DNA of 64,000 nt, from positions 496,001-560,000 of the forward strand of contig NZ_QGKL01000042.1 of NCBI RefSeq assembly GCF_003172895.1. The letters are read 5' to 3'. Below the pieces are notes generated by a model, which did not search any database, was not told where the DNA came from, and was given only the letters and a program-made list of their open reading frames with translations. The stretch is from Leucothrix arctica (GTDB taxonomy: Bacteria; Pseudomonadota; Gammaproteobacteria; Thiotrichales; Thiotrichaceae). Positions 35,702 to 44,547 of this stretch are shown here, in pieces (within the stretch, counting starts at the first letter, position 1; each line of letters starts with the position of its first letter). The position numbers were made by a program, and so were the translations under genes.

Positions 35702-36924
35702 ACTCGATAATGCCATTTGAATGGATTTTGGCGACTCGCTTCATGCGCGAAGCTCGTATGCAAACCTTGCTGATTATGTCGGGGGTTGCGCTTGGCGTCT
35801 CAGTGATTGTGTTCATTTCGGCTTTGATTGGTGGTCTGCAAACGAACTTATTTCGTCGGACCCTAGATTTTCAGGCACAAATCGTCATTCTGCCGCCGAA
35901 AGAAGTGTCACGCTCTTTGCGCCAAGCAGGTAATGGAAAGCTAGCTACCTTGGTACAACCCCGAGCGCAACGCATACAGTCGGTTGATCAATGGCAAAAA
36001 ATAATGAAACGAGTAGAGAAAATGAAATCCGTCGAGGTGGTCAGTCCAGTAGTTTCTGGCTCAGGTTTTATCGTGCGCGGGGAAGCCAATAAAGCCATTA
36101 GCCTGACAGGTATTGAGCCTGATACTTACCTGCAACTCATCGCCCTGCGTAATTCAATCATTGCGGGAACGCCTAATATCAGCAGTACGGACATACTCGT
36201 CGGCAGCGACTTGGCTAAAGACTTAGGTGTGTGGACGGGTGATAAACTCAATTTGCAAACGGCCTCAGGTGGTACTGCAACGTTAATCATCCGTGGAATT
36301 TTTGATTTTGGTAATAGTGGCGCAAACTCTCGGTCAGTGTTTATCGCACTACGAACCGCGCAAAGCCTGCTTAATTTATCAGGCGGTGTTACCAGTGTGC
36401 AGCTTAATCTGGATGCGCCATTTACGGCCGAAACCGTCGCTCAAAGCATCCAAGCGCAAACTGGCTTAGAGGTCGAAAGCTGGATTGCTGCTAACGCACA
36501 GTTCTTTAGCGCGCTTGAAGCGCAATCCATGTCCAATAATGTGATCCGTTTTTTCGTCGGACTGACCGCTGCTTTAGGTATCGCCAGCGTACTGGTGGTG
36601 TCAGTAGTACAAAAATCTAAAGCGATTGGTATTTTAAGGGCGACCGGCACGTCACGACGACAAATCTTGCGACTGTTTTTGCTGCAAGGTGCGTTGACCG
36701 GGTTAATGGGATCGTTGCTAGGTGCAGGCGCTGGTTGGTTATTTTTAACCGTGTGGCGCAACGTTGCGATAAACGACGATGGCACACAATTATTCCCGAT
36801 TACCTTTGACCCGATGTTGTTTGTGTATGCCGCTGTTGGAGCGACATTGGTTGGAATACTCGCCGCGCTTTTCCCAGCACTCCAAGCGGCGAGGCTTGAC
36901 CCAGCGGTGGCTATTCGTGGTTGA
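35698..36924 (+). CDS. MacB/LolE-type ABC transporter permease
   Basis: 408 aa FtsX-like permease: one membrane helix near residues 20-42, a large periplasmic domain (about 45-270), then three helices in the C-terminal 135 residues, with the typical GILRATGTSRRQILRLFLLQG loop. It overlaps the adaptor gene (ATGA) and the ATPase gene. Substrate unknown; relatives handle macrolides, peptides, siderophores or lipoproteins. Confidence 0.88.
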   Translation: MNSIMPFEWILATRFMREARMQTLLIMSGVALGVSVIVFISALIGGLQTNLFRRTLDFQAQIVILPPKEVSRSLRQAGNGKLATLVQPRAQRIQSVDQWQKIMKRVEKMKSVEVVSPVVSGSGFIVRGEANKAISLTGIEPDTYLQLIALRNSIIAGTPNISSTDILVGSDLAKDLGVWTGDKLNLQTASGGTATLIIRGIFDFGNSGANSRSVFIALRTAQSLLNLSGGVTSVQLNLDAPFTAETVAQSIQAQTGLEVESWIAANAQFFSALEAQSMSNNVIRFFVGLTAALGIASVLVVSVVQKSKAIGILRATGTSRRQILRLFLLQGALTGLMGSLLGAGAGWLFLTVWRNVAINDDGTQLFPITFDPMLFVYAAVGATLVGILAALFPALQAARLDPAVAIRG

Positions 36925-37633
36925 TTCTAACGCGATTACCCTGCAACTTAAGGACATCCGGAAAGCCTATAATATCGGGTTGCCCGCTGAAACAGAGATC
37001 CTGCATGGCATCGATTTGATCATCAAACGGGGTGAGTTTGTGGCATTGATCGGTCCTTCGGGGTCGGGTAAAAGCACACTGCTTAATCTCATAGGTCTGC
37101 TCGACAAACCCACGTCGGGGGAGCTGTTCATTACTGGACAGGCGACAACCCAGTTACAGGATCGTGAGCTCACAATGTTACGTGCTAAGTCCATTGGTTT
37201 TGTGTTTCAGTTTCACAACCTACTGCCAGAATTCACCGCGTTAGAGAATGTCATGTTACCGATGCTCGCCGCCCGAGGTCGTCCTGATGAAGCGATAGGT
37301 GTACGCGCGGCAGAATTGATTGAGCAAGTAGGGCTTACTAGCGTTGGCAAACACATGAGTAATAATTTATCGGGTGGACAACAACAACGTGTCGCCATTG
37401 CCCGTGCATTGGTCATGCAACCAGCGCTGGTACTGGCCGACGAGCCGACGGGTAACCTAGATACCCAATCCGCCGATACGATATTTGACTTGCTGCGTCG
37501 TGTGAATCAAACCAGTAACACCAGCTTTATTATCGTGACTCATGATCCAAGGTTGGCGAAGCGCTGTGATCGTATTATTGAATTGGTCGATGGCAGGATT
37601 GATTCGGACAAGCCTAATGTTGCGGAAAGTTAG
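36917..37633 (+). CDS. MacB/LolD-type ABC transporter ATPase
   Basis: 238 aa from GTG 36917, overlapping the permease by 8 bp. The in-frame extension upstream to 36779 lies within the permease gene and does not look like an ATPase, so I exclude it. Walker [10 protein letters not shown], signature LSGGQQQR, Walker [12 protein letters not shown] and the His switch THD are all present. It powers the adaptor/permease pair before it. Its last 20 bp overlap the convergent kinase gene. Confidence 0.88.
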   Translation: MVDSNAITLQLKDIRKAYNIGLPAETEILHGIDLIIKRGEFVALIGPSGSGKSTLLNLIGLLDKPTSGELFITGQATTQLQDRELTMLRAKSIGFVFQFHNLLPEFTALENVMLPMLAARGRPDEAIGVRAAELIEQVGLTSVGKHMSNNLSGGQQQRVAIARALVMQPALVLADEPTGNLDTQSADTIFDLLRRVNQTSNTSFIIVTHDPRLAKRCDRIIELVDGRIDSDKPNVAES

Positions 37634-39185
37634 TCGTCAATATGGCCAGTGCATTTACATCAACAGGGACTTCAGTGCTGACTTCTAAGCAATAGTTAGC
37701 TTCATCGGAGTCAAGAGCTTGCCACTGCCTCAATTGATGCACCAATACGTTCAAATCCGCATCCGATGCTTCTTTCTTTCTCGACACAATGCGTTGTTTT
37801 AAAAGCTCCACACTTGCGGTAAATTCCAGAATAACAAATCGGTATCCCATCTTTTCAGCCAGCCTTTGAAAACTCTGTCGTTGCGCTTTATGCATAAACA
37901 CGGCATCCACAATCACATCAAACCCTGCCGCTAATGTCTGCTCGGTCACTTCTAGTAATCGGTGATACGTATCCTGCGTGGCTTGCTTGCTATATAGACC
38001 AGTCTCGACGGTAGTAGCGGCGGAATCAGTCGCTTTCAAGTTGTTGAGGCGTTTCCGCTCAACATCAGAACGAATACGTATCGCCCCCAGCTCAGCAGCC
38101 AATGGTTTGCTAATGCTGCTTTTACCCGATGCCGACAAGCCACGAGTAATGATCAGTGTTGGTTGCTTGTACTGACTAATTTGCAACGCTAAGTCCATAT
38201 AAGCATGAAGCTCAGTCTCGGTGGCTTTGAATTCTTGCGGGCTAATGCCTGATTGTTGGTCTCTCAGCGCATCAATCTTCGCTCTGACTAATGCACGGTA
38301 ACTAATGTAATAGGGCAGTAACGCAAGGCCAGCGTAGTCTCCGGTTTGTTGCAGGTATTGGTTGAGAAAGGCGTAGGCGAGTGCTGTCTGTTGGCGACTC
38401 AGTAAGTCCATGACCAGAAAGGCGACTTCGCACATTACGTCAATCCACCGTAGTGATTCGTCAAACTCTAGGCAATCAAAAGCGACGGGGTGGTCATCTA
38501 TCCAAATGAGGTTTCTGAGGTGCAAGTCACCGTGGCATTCACGGATAAAACCGTTTTGCTTTCGTTGAATGAAGAAGGGCGCTAGTGCTTTGTTTTGTTT
38601 GTCTATCCATTCCTCAATGCTAGAAAGCGTTGTTTCATCATCTGATAAATAGGCTTTTAGCACGGTTATATTGTCATCAACCAGCTGATGAATCTGCGCC
38701 AGATCGCCATATTCATTTGTTAAAAGCGCGGGTGGAAGTTGAAGATGGAAGTCCGCCAACATAGTGCCGATTGCTTCCATATTTTCAGAACTTAATAAAC
38801 CTTGCTTTAGGCGATTATCCAGCTGTGCTGATTGCGGAAACTCGCGCATAAGAATGGCGTATTCGATGACAGGGCCATCACCCTCAATCATGGGCTTATC
38901 TTCAGATCCGTTGACCGTGTTGACACCCAGGTACACATCCGGAGCCAGTCTAGCGTTAAGGCGTAACTCCTCCTCACAGTAGTATTTACGTTGAGCTAGG
39001 GTACTGAAGTTTAGAAAGCCCAGATCTACCGGCTTTTTAAGCTTATAGGCGATACTACCCGTGAGAATAATCCATGAAATATGAGTTTCCAGTAGCGTGA
39101 CACTATCGGGTGAGGGCGTCTCAGGTGATTGACGAAGGTTTGATAATAAATTTTTGATCAGCGCTGGCTGTACGTTATGTGACAT
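37614..39185 (-). CDS. aminoglycoside phosphotransferase-like domain fused to a P-loop kinase
   Basis: 523 aa from ATG 39185, preceded by AAAGGAG; a TTG 6 bp upstream is too close to that site. The N-terminal part (about 1-330) is a kinase of the APH-like COG2187 type, with ECHGDLHLRNLIW as the catalytic loop and FDCLEFDESLRWIDV as the metal-binding Asp segment. The C-terminal part is an AAA_33 P-loop kinase with RGLSASGKSSISK. Widespread in proteobacteria; substrate unknown. It often accompanies USP genes, as here. Confidence 0.85.
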   Translation of the reverse strand: MSHNVQPALIKNLLSNLRQSPETPSPDSVTLLETHISWIILTGSIAYKLKKPVDLGFLNFSTLAQRKYYCEEELRLNARLAPDVYLGVNTVNGSEDKPMIEGDGPVIEYAILMREFPQSAQLDNRLKQGLLSSENMEAIGTMLADFHLQLPPALLTNEYGDLAQIHQLVDDNITVLKAYLSDDETTLSSIEEWIDKQNKALAPFFIQRKQNGFIRECHGDLHLRNLIWIDDHPVAFDCLEFDESLRWIDVMCEVAFLVMDLLSRQQTALAYAFLNQYLQQTGDYAGLALLPYYISYRALVRAKIDALRDQQSGISPQEFKATETELHAYMDLALQISQYKQPTLIITRGLSASGKSSISKPLAAELGAIRIRSDVERKRLNNLKATDSAATTVETGLYSKQATQDTYHRLLEVTEQTLAAGFDVIVDAVFMHKAQRQSFQRLAEKMGYRFVILEFTASVELLKQRIVSRKKEASDADLNVLVHQLRQWQALDSDEANYCLEVSTEVPVDVNALAILTTNFPQH

Positions 39186-39249
39186 CTTCAAACTCCTTTA
39201 CGGGTGGGTTCGTTCAGTACATTAAACACAGTTATATGCCTTGCTTGTC

Positions 39250-39263
39250 TTGATGCTTGTCAA
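39250..39263. promoter_or_regulatory. FNR-type box upstream of a USP gene
   Basis: TTGATGCTTGTCAA, matching TTGAT-N4-RTCAA with one weak position. It lies 103 bp before the USP start at 39367 and also 64 bp from the divergent kinase start at 39185, so it could serve either. Confidence 0.6.
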
Positions 39264-39291
39264 CCTATGTGCATTTTTATGATTATTGTTT

Positions 39292-39331
39292 CTCCGTAGT
39301 TCCCGCAATAAATTTACGATATGTACGCATT
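39292..39331 (+). promoter_or_regulatory. direct-repeat element, weak copy
   Basis: Left half CTCCGTAGTTCCCGCA matches 12 of 16 positions of the best copies. The right half is recognisable only by TACG at the correct 7-bp spacing. It is 35 bp from the USP start. It may be a half-site. Confidence 0.4.
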
Positions 39332-39366
39332 ACAGTGTCGCCAAGTTTAGAGGATCATAGCCTGTT

Positions 39367-39828
39367 ATGAAGTCGTATAAACATATCCTACTTGCAACCG
39401 ATTTTTCGGAGCTTAGTGAAATAGCAGCCAGTAAAGCAGTCAGTCTTGCTGGGTATTTCAATGCTAGACTCACTTTACTACATGTGGTGGAGCACTTTTC
39501 GGATGAAAGTGCAGTGCCGATGGCAACCTCTGAAAATAAAAATACATCGCAGTTCGTAATGGAAGAAACCCGTGAGCGGCTCAAGCAGTTTAGCAAACGC
39601 ATCAAACACCAAGGCGCAATATTGCTTGTACGGATGTCAATAGATTCTGCAAAGGACGCAATCATCCAAGTTGCCAACGAAACCAAAGCAGACCTGATCG
39701 TTATTGCGACTCATAACAATAAAGGACTCGCTGTATTTCATGACTCCACAACGCAAACTGTGGTCGATAAGGCACGCTGCGATGTGCTGGTTGTCAGGGC
39801 AGAGGCGCTTGAAAAAAGACCCCCATAA
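39367..39828 (+). CDS. universal stress protein, single domain
   Basis: 153 aa, beginning MKSYKHILLATDFSELSEIA. The ATP-loop region reads THNNKGLAVFHDSTTQ, lacking the glycines of the usual motif (the final GS is DS), so nucleotide binding is uncertain. GAGG precedes the ATG. It ends 18 bp from the convergent response regulator gene. Confidence 0.88.
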   Translation: MKSYKHILLATDFSELSEIAASKAVSLAGYFNARLTLLHVVEHFSDESAVPMATSENKNTSQFVMEETRERLKQFSKRIKHQGAILLVRMSIDSAKDAIIQVANETKADLIVIATHNNKGLAVFHDSTTQTVVDKARCDVLVVRAEALEKRPP

Positions 39829-39846
39829 GTATTTATGGAGTGATTA

Positions 39847-40461
39847 TCAAGCTAAGTCTGAATGAATAACGATGCGTACCAGATCAGCTAGCGAACGTGC
39901 GCCCAGTTTATCCATCACCTTAGCTCGATGGGCTTCAACAGTACGCTGACTCAAACCTAGGTCAATAGCGATTACTTTATTAGCTTTTCCGTCTATGACC
40001 ATCCTCATCACCTCACTTTCTCGTGAGGTAAGTTCAAGGAGATGCTGTTGTATTATTTGGCGTTCCTGTTGAAGTTCATAACCCTTGCTACACTTACCAA
40101 GCGTATGGTTGATACGGTCAAGCAAGTCTTGGTCGCGAAACGGTTTCTGGACGAAGTCTTGCGCACCATCACTCATAGCTTTTACAGCCATGGTGATATC
40201 CCCGTGGCCGGTAATGAAAATAATCGCCAGTGAAGTATTGCGTTTGTTGAGTTCTTCTTGTAATTCGAGTCCACTCATCATTGGCATGCGAATATCTAAG
40301 AGAAGGCAGCCTTGTTGTCCCGGTTCATACCTAGTCAAAAAATCTTGGCAACTGGCGAAGGACTCATTCTTGAGTCCAACTGAGTCCATGAGGTCGGTTA
40401 ATGAATCCCTTACCGACTCGTCGTCGTCAACAATATATACCATCAAATCTTCATTGCTCAT
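39847..40461 (-). CDS. FixJ-family response regulator
   Basis: 204 aa. The receiver domain has the acidic pocket VDDDE, phospho-acceptor Asp56 (LLLDIRMP), Thr84 and Lys106. The output domain is a LuxR/FixJ helix-turn-helix: LTSRESEVMRMV, then LGLSQRTVEAHRAKVMDKL and SLADLVRI, which follows FixJ of rhizobia closely in the recognition helix (SPRTVEVHRANVM, from memory). It is translationally coupled to the sensor kinase upstream (4-bp overlap). The repeated element in this window has a left half resembling FixJ sites, so this is the prime candidate regulator. Confidence 0.92.
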   Translation of the reverse strand: MSNEDLMVYIVDDDESVRDSLTDLMDSVGLKNESFASCQDFLTRYEPGQQGCLLLDIRMPMMSGLELQEELNKRNTSLAIIFITGHGDITMAVKAMSDGAQDFVQKPFRDQDLLDRINHTLGKCSKGYELQQERQIIQQHLLELTSRESEVMRMVIDGKANKVIAIDLGLSQRTVEAHRAKVMDKLGARSLADLVRIVIHSDLA

Positions 40462-42320
40462 TTATTACCTCCATCGTTGTTTTTTTCATGCACTATTGGC
40501 AATGTGATATGAAAGCTCACCCCTTTATTGTCATTGCGGCTAAACCATAATTGACCTTCATGTGCTGTCATAATTGTGCGACAGATAGACAGCCCCATTC
40601 CCATACCGGTTTTCTTGGTGGTAAAAAAAGCGTTTAATAACTCTGACTCAGTTTCAAAATCAATACCAACACCTTGATCGATGATAGAAATTTGCACGAA
40701 GTCATCATCAAGCTGCGTACTTCTCAATATAATGATTCGTTCATCAGGTGGCAGTAAATGCATTGCATCTTGTGCATTTCGTAATAGGTTGAGAACGACC
40801 TGCTGTATCTGTATTTTATCAACAAGCACAGGGGGAAGGTCTGGGCTGAACTTGGTTTCAATAGAATTATCAAACCATGCACCATCAATTTTGATGATTT
40901 TAAGTGCTTCTTTAAGTAACTCATTTGGATAAACAGAATCACGCTCACTCTTTTGAACACTTACTAGATCGCGCATCCGTTGAATCACATTACCTGCCCG
41001 AAGTGCCTGCTCAGAGATGGCCTTTAGGGCGCTATCAACTTTCTTCATGTCTGGCGTTAATGATGCAAGACGCCTACGAGCAGCGCCACTGCGTGTGACG
41101 ATTGAGGACAACGGCTGATTTATTTCGTGGGCAATACCCGCAGTCATCTCACCTAGCGTATTGACACGGTTTAGTTGAGCAAGTTGACCCAAGTATTGTC
41201 TTGATTGCTGTTCTGCTTTTTTTTGTTCGATTTCAGCCTGTTTTTGCGAACTGATATCAATAATGATCCCTTCTATCTGGGATTCATCAGTTTTGATTTG
41301 TCGGCCACGATCCAATACCCATTTCACCTCACCCTTACGAGTTAAGATGCGGTAATTAATCGAGAAGCCTTGCTGGTTAGAGACAGAGTATTGAATTGCA
41401 TCCCAGACAAGCTGACGGTCCTCTTGAAAAATGAAGGCTGAAAAGTCAAAACCATCATTAGATATTAATTCTTGAGAGCTATAGCCCGTTAACTTTTCTG
41501 CACCGGCACTGACATACCTCAAATTCCACTGCTGGCTATTATTGTAACGGTAGATCATTCCTTCGATATTATCGGTAATACCTTCTAAAAATCGCTTACT
41601 CTCATCTATCGTGTCGGTTTTATCTCGAATAGCATCAATCATGCTATTGAAATCACTAGAAAGTTGGCCTATTTCATCTTTGCTTGAAACGTTTACTTTG
41701 TTTGTATAGTCGCCAGCGGCAATCGCGTGCGTCCCTATTATTAGCTTCTTTAGTTGGCGCGTTATGCTTAAACCGAAGAGGCCAAAAAAAGCAGCTGTAG
41801 CCAGTAATGCCGACATGGTAACAATGGTACCTTGTCTACGTAATTTGCTTCTGAAGCGAAGTTCATTATCGACACTAAAGCCATATTCAACGCTGCCGAT
41901 TATCAGACTTTCAAGCTTTAAAATATGGTGATCATCGTAGATACCATCCTGTTGTGTCTGCGTCAGGCTAGTATCTTTAGCAGGTATTAAGGCAGGGTTT
42001 ACCAATCCTGCCTGAGCGAAAAGGCTTCCCTTATTGTCATACACTAGGGCATACCTTAAGCTCAATGCTGGCTGTTTAAGTAATCGATTTAATGCCTTGT
42101 TACCAAGCTTTGGGTCGCGTGAAAGTAGCGAGGCTCTAACGGCAGAATCTATTACTCCCGCTAACTCTGAGCTGTGATGACGTATTTGCTCTTCGACGAT
42201 TGAGTCTAATAATTTAAAGGCTCTTGGGACAAGTATCGCAAACACGATGCTGACAATTAAGACCGCTGTCAGCACGGACTTAATCAGTAAGGATTTCTTT
42301 ATTTTTGAAAAAAAGAACAC
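40458..42320 (-). CDS. PAS-containing membrane sensor histidine kinase
   Basis: 620 aa. Membrane helix at about 13-36, periplasmic sensor region to about 160, second helix at about 165-186, HAMP to about 240, a PAS domain at about 243-360, HisKA with the phospho-His near 397 in AGIAHEINQPL, and an ATPase domain with the DQGVGID and GMGMGLSI boxes. The GTG at 42320 is the upstream-most start and has no clear ribosome site, so the true start may be slightly inside. Orientation and overlap pair it with the FixJ-type regulator. The PAS cofactor, if any, cannot be told from the sequence. Confidence 0.9.
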   Translation of the reverse strand: MFFFSKIKKSLLIKSVLTAVLIVSIVFAILVPRAFKLLDSIVEEQIRHHSSELAGVIDSAVRASLLSRDPKLGNKALNRLLKQPALSLRYALVYDNKGSLFAQAGLVNPALIPAKDTSLTQTQQDGIYDDHHILKLESLIIGSVEYGFSVDNELRFRSKLRRQGTIVTMSALLATAAFFGLFGLSITRQLKKLIIGTHAIAAGDYTNKVNVSSKDEIGQLSSDFNSMIDAIRDKTDTIDESKRFLEGITDNIEGMIYRYNNSQQWNLRYVSAGAEKLTGYSSQELISNDGFDFSAFIFQEDRQLVWDAIQYSVSNQQGFSINYRILTRKGEVKWVLDRGRQIKTDESQIEGIIIDISSQKQAEIEQKKAEQQSRQYLGQLAQLNRVNTLGEMTAGIAHEINQPLSSIVTRSGAARRRLASLTPDMKKVDSALKAISEQALRAGNVIQRMRDLVSVQKSERDSVYPNELLKEALKIIKIDGAWFDNSIETKFSPDLPPVLVDKIQIQQVVLNLLRNAQDAMHLLPPDERIIILRSTQLDDDFVQISIIDQGVGIDFETESELLNAFFTTKKTGMGMGLSICRTIMTAHEGQLWFSRNDNKGVSFHITLPIVHEKNNDGGNK

Positions 42321-42490
42321 TTGCAGGCTACCTATTCAGTGTTTTATTTAAAACAACATCCAACGAGGTGAGTTGCTCCTCATCAATCAGGATAAAAGTG
42401 CTTCTTTTCATCAAATTTTAGTATCGACTGTATTTTCAGTATGCTCTTTATGAACCCATTCCCCTAGGAATCAATTAAATCTGGCTGGTT

Positions 42491-42530
42491 TTAAGTAGTT
42501 ACCGAAGTTTGAATACGTACATCTCCGAAT
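42491..42530 (+). promoter_or_regulatory. direct-repeat element, copy upstream of cfa
   Basis: Left half TTAAGTAGTTACCGAA, 7 bp spacer, right half TACGTACATCTCCGAAT. TATAAG begins 15 bp behind it. It ends 85 bp before the cfa start at 42616. Confidence 0.78.
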
Positions 42531-42615
42531 GATAAATCGGTAACTTATAAGCGAAAATATCAACATAATCTGATATGAACTTTAGTTGAGACATTTAATG
42601 GACAGGGAGTCTGGT

Positions 42616-43755
42616 ATGGCAAGTAACCTGACGATGGTGGATGGATATCATGGCGTTATTGAGTCCTTGTTCAATAAAGCAGGAATTACTATTAATGGTC
42701 TACAAGATCTCGATATCACTGTTCATAATGAGCAATTTTATAAACGTATTTTATCCCAAGCCTCACTAGGACTTGGAGAAAGTTACATGGATGGCTGGTG
42801 GGACAGTCGCTCTATCGACCAAATGGTTTCGAACATGTTTCAAGCTGACCTTGACCACGAGGTTAAGCAAAACTCTAAATACTGGTGGCATATTCTCCAA
42901 GCGAGGTTGTTTAACCTCCAGTCTTCAGGGCGTGCCTATCAAGTCGCTGATGTGCATTACAATCTAGGTAATGACTTGTTCATGGCCATGCTTGATCAGC
43001 GGCTTTGTTATTCCTGTGGATACTGGAAAGGAACCAATGACCTTGATATAGCCCAGGAAAATAAATTAGACTTGCTTTGCCGCAAGTTGAATTTACAGCG
43101 AAACGACCATGTACTGGAAATTGGTTGTGGCTGGGGAAGTTTCGCTCAATATGCCGCCGAGAAGTATGGAGCTAGAGTCACTGGTATCACTGTTTCTAAA
43201 GAGCAAGTCAAACTCGCTAAAGAGCGCTGCAAAGGTCTAGAGGTCGACATCTTGCTAATGGATTACCGAGAACTGGAAGGCCAGTTCGACAAAGTCGTTT
43301 CTATCGGTATGTTTGAACACGTGGGCGCAAAAAACTATAACAAGTTCTTCAAAGTGGTCAAAGCATTACTCAAAGATCAGGGGACTTTTGTACTACATAG
43401 CATTGGTGTGGATCAAAAAATTAGTGTGACTGATCCTTGGATTGACCGCTACATTTTCCCCAATGGAAAATTGCCAGCACTTGAGGAGATCGCCACCACA
43501 TGCGAACCGTATTTTGTAATCGATGATGTGCAAAATATGGGGCCAGATTATGATACAACGCTAATGGCTTGGCATGAGCGATTTGAGAACGCCTGGCCTA
43601 AGTTAAGCGAACAGTATGATGAGCGTTTTAGACGCATGTGGCGCTTTTATTTACTGACGTGTGCCGGTGCGTTCCGTAGCGGACAACTGCAGTTGTTTCA
43701 GGTCGTTTTTAAACACCGAAATCAACGGCGTGCTCGATATGATGCAGCGCGTTAA
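42616..43755 (+). CDS. cfa: cyclopropane-fatty-acyl-phospholipid synthase
   Basis: 379 aa from ATG 42616, which has AGGGAG 7 bp upstream; an in-frame TTG at 42586 and an ATG at 42598 lack a comparable site. The SAM-binding motif VLEIGCGWGSFA is near residues 165-176. The catalytic-region segments GESYMDGWWD and CYSCGYW are typical of Cfa. The enzyme transfers a methylene from SAM to cis double bonds of membrane phospholipid chains, usually on entry into stationary phase or acid stress. It acts on the same kind of double bond as the oleate hydratases nearby. Confidence 0.94.
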   Translation: MASNLTMVDGYHGVIESLFNKAGITINGLQDLDITVHNEQFYKRILSQASLGLGESYMDGWWDSRSIDQMVSNMFQADLDHEVKQNSKYWWHILQARLFNLQSSGRAYQVADVHYNLGNDLFMAMLDQRLCYSCGYWKGTNDLDIAQENKLDLLCRKLNLQRNDHVLEIGCGWGSFAQYAAEKYGARVTGITVSKEQVKLAKERCKGLEVDILLMDYRELEGQFDKVVSIGMFEHVGAKNYNKFFKVVKALLKDQGTFVLHSIGVDQKISVTDPWIDRYIFPNGKLPALEEIATTCEPYFVIDDVQNMGPDYDTTLMAWHERFENAWPKLSEQYDERFRRMWRFYLLTCAGAFRSGQLQLFQVVFKHRNQRRARYDAAR

Positions 43756-43765
43756 GTATTTTGGA

Positions 43766-43804
43766 CTAAGTAGTACTCGCACTCATTTACGTATATCCCC
43801 GACT
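43766..43804 (+). promoter_or_regulatory. direct-repeat element, copy upstream of Spy-like lipoprotein B
   Basis: Left half CTAAGTAGTACTCGCA, 6 bp spacer, right half TACGTATATCCCCGACT. It lies 10 bp after cfa and ends 112 bp before the ATG at 43917. Confidence 0.78.
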
Positions 43805-43916
43805 TATAGATAAGCCTGTTTTTAAGGATGATGTAACTCTGGAACAACGTCTTTCAATATCTCCAGAAAAAATCTTAATATTTTACTTAGACACTCAATA
43901 CAAAGGAATAATCGCC

Positions 43917-44321
43917 ATGAAAAAGATTGCGTTAGTTTTAACTGTACTAGCCGTGACAAGTCTAACTGCTTGTTCTAAATATAAAAATGCCACGTATGAA
44001 GATCAAAAAAGACAAAATTTTGCAAATACGATTAACTCTACTTCCCCAACTTTACGTGCCAGCATAATTACGGAAAAAATGGTGGAGGAGTTAAGCTTAA
44101 CGGAGGTTCAAAAAAACAAAGTAGCTTTTATCAATGAAGACTTTTCTACTCGCTACAATATTTTGGCCGCTTCAAATAACCCTAAGATCAACAAGCGCGA
44201 TGAGTTCATCAAATTAACAAGAGAAAAAGACGGAGAACTGAAGAAGATTTTAAACAATTCACAGATTACCAAATGGCATACGATTAGTGAGCTGTTTTGG
44301 GAAGAGTTTCGTATTATTTAA
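43917..44321 (+). CDS. Spy/CpxP-like (LTxxQ-type) lipoprotein, copy B
   Basis: 134 aa, exactly as long as copy A at 3960-4364 and clearly homologous throughout. Lipobox LTAC with Cys19. Shared segments include NEDFSTRYNILA, NKR-EFIKLT-EKD and ELKK-LNN-QITKWH. Strong AAGGA ribosome site. Both copies have a copy of the regulatory element at about 100 bp. Likely an envelope stress chaperone by family resemblance; this is not proven. Confidence 0.82.
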   Translation: MKKIALVLTVLAVTSLTACSKYKNATYEDQKRQNFANTINSTSPTLRASIITEKMVEELSLTEVQKNKVAFINEDFSTRYNILAASNNPKINKRDEFIKLTREKDGELKKILNNSQITKWHTISELFWEEFRII

Positions 44322-44457
44322 TGTCGCTTATCAGTGATGAATAATATGACGATATGCTTGAGTTTGTGATTACCATGCAAAAAAATCCGCCCCTGTCCTC
44401 AGTGTCGTGACAGAGCCTATGTTCATGATGTTGATCGGTGCAGGGGGAAAGTACTGG

Positions 44458-44547
44458 TGTGATGCTGGAAATTTTGCGATACGTGAAAAAGGATGGTGAT
44501 AGTCGTTTCAGGTGGTTTTTAAGCACCTGAAACAATCTTTGCTCTAA
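44458..44547 (+). pseudogene. possible remnant of a cfa 3' end
   Basis: Translation gives C-D-A-G-N-F, two stop codons, then SFQVVFKHLKQ. The intact cfa ends CAGAFR...LFQVVFKHRNQ. The DNA over FQVVFKH is almost the same in both places. It could be left over from a duplicated cfa. The same bases also form a hairpin (44505-44514 with 44524-44533) that may act as a terminator between the convergent genes, so the similarity might be partly fortuitous. Confidence 0.4.

Noticed and set aside
36779-36916. N-terminal extension of the ABC ATPase
   Set aside because: These codons are inside the permease gene and show none of the ATPase fold; GTG 36917 gives a normal start for the family.
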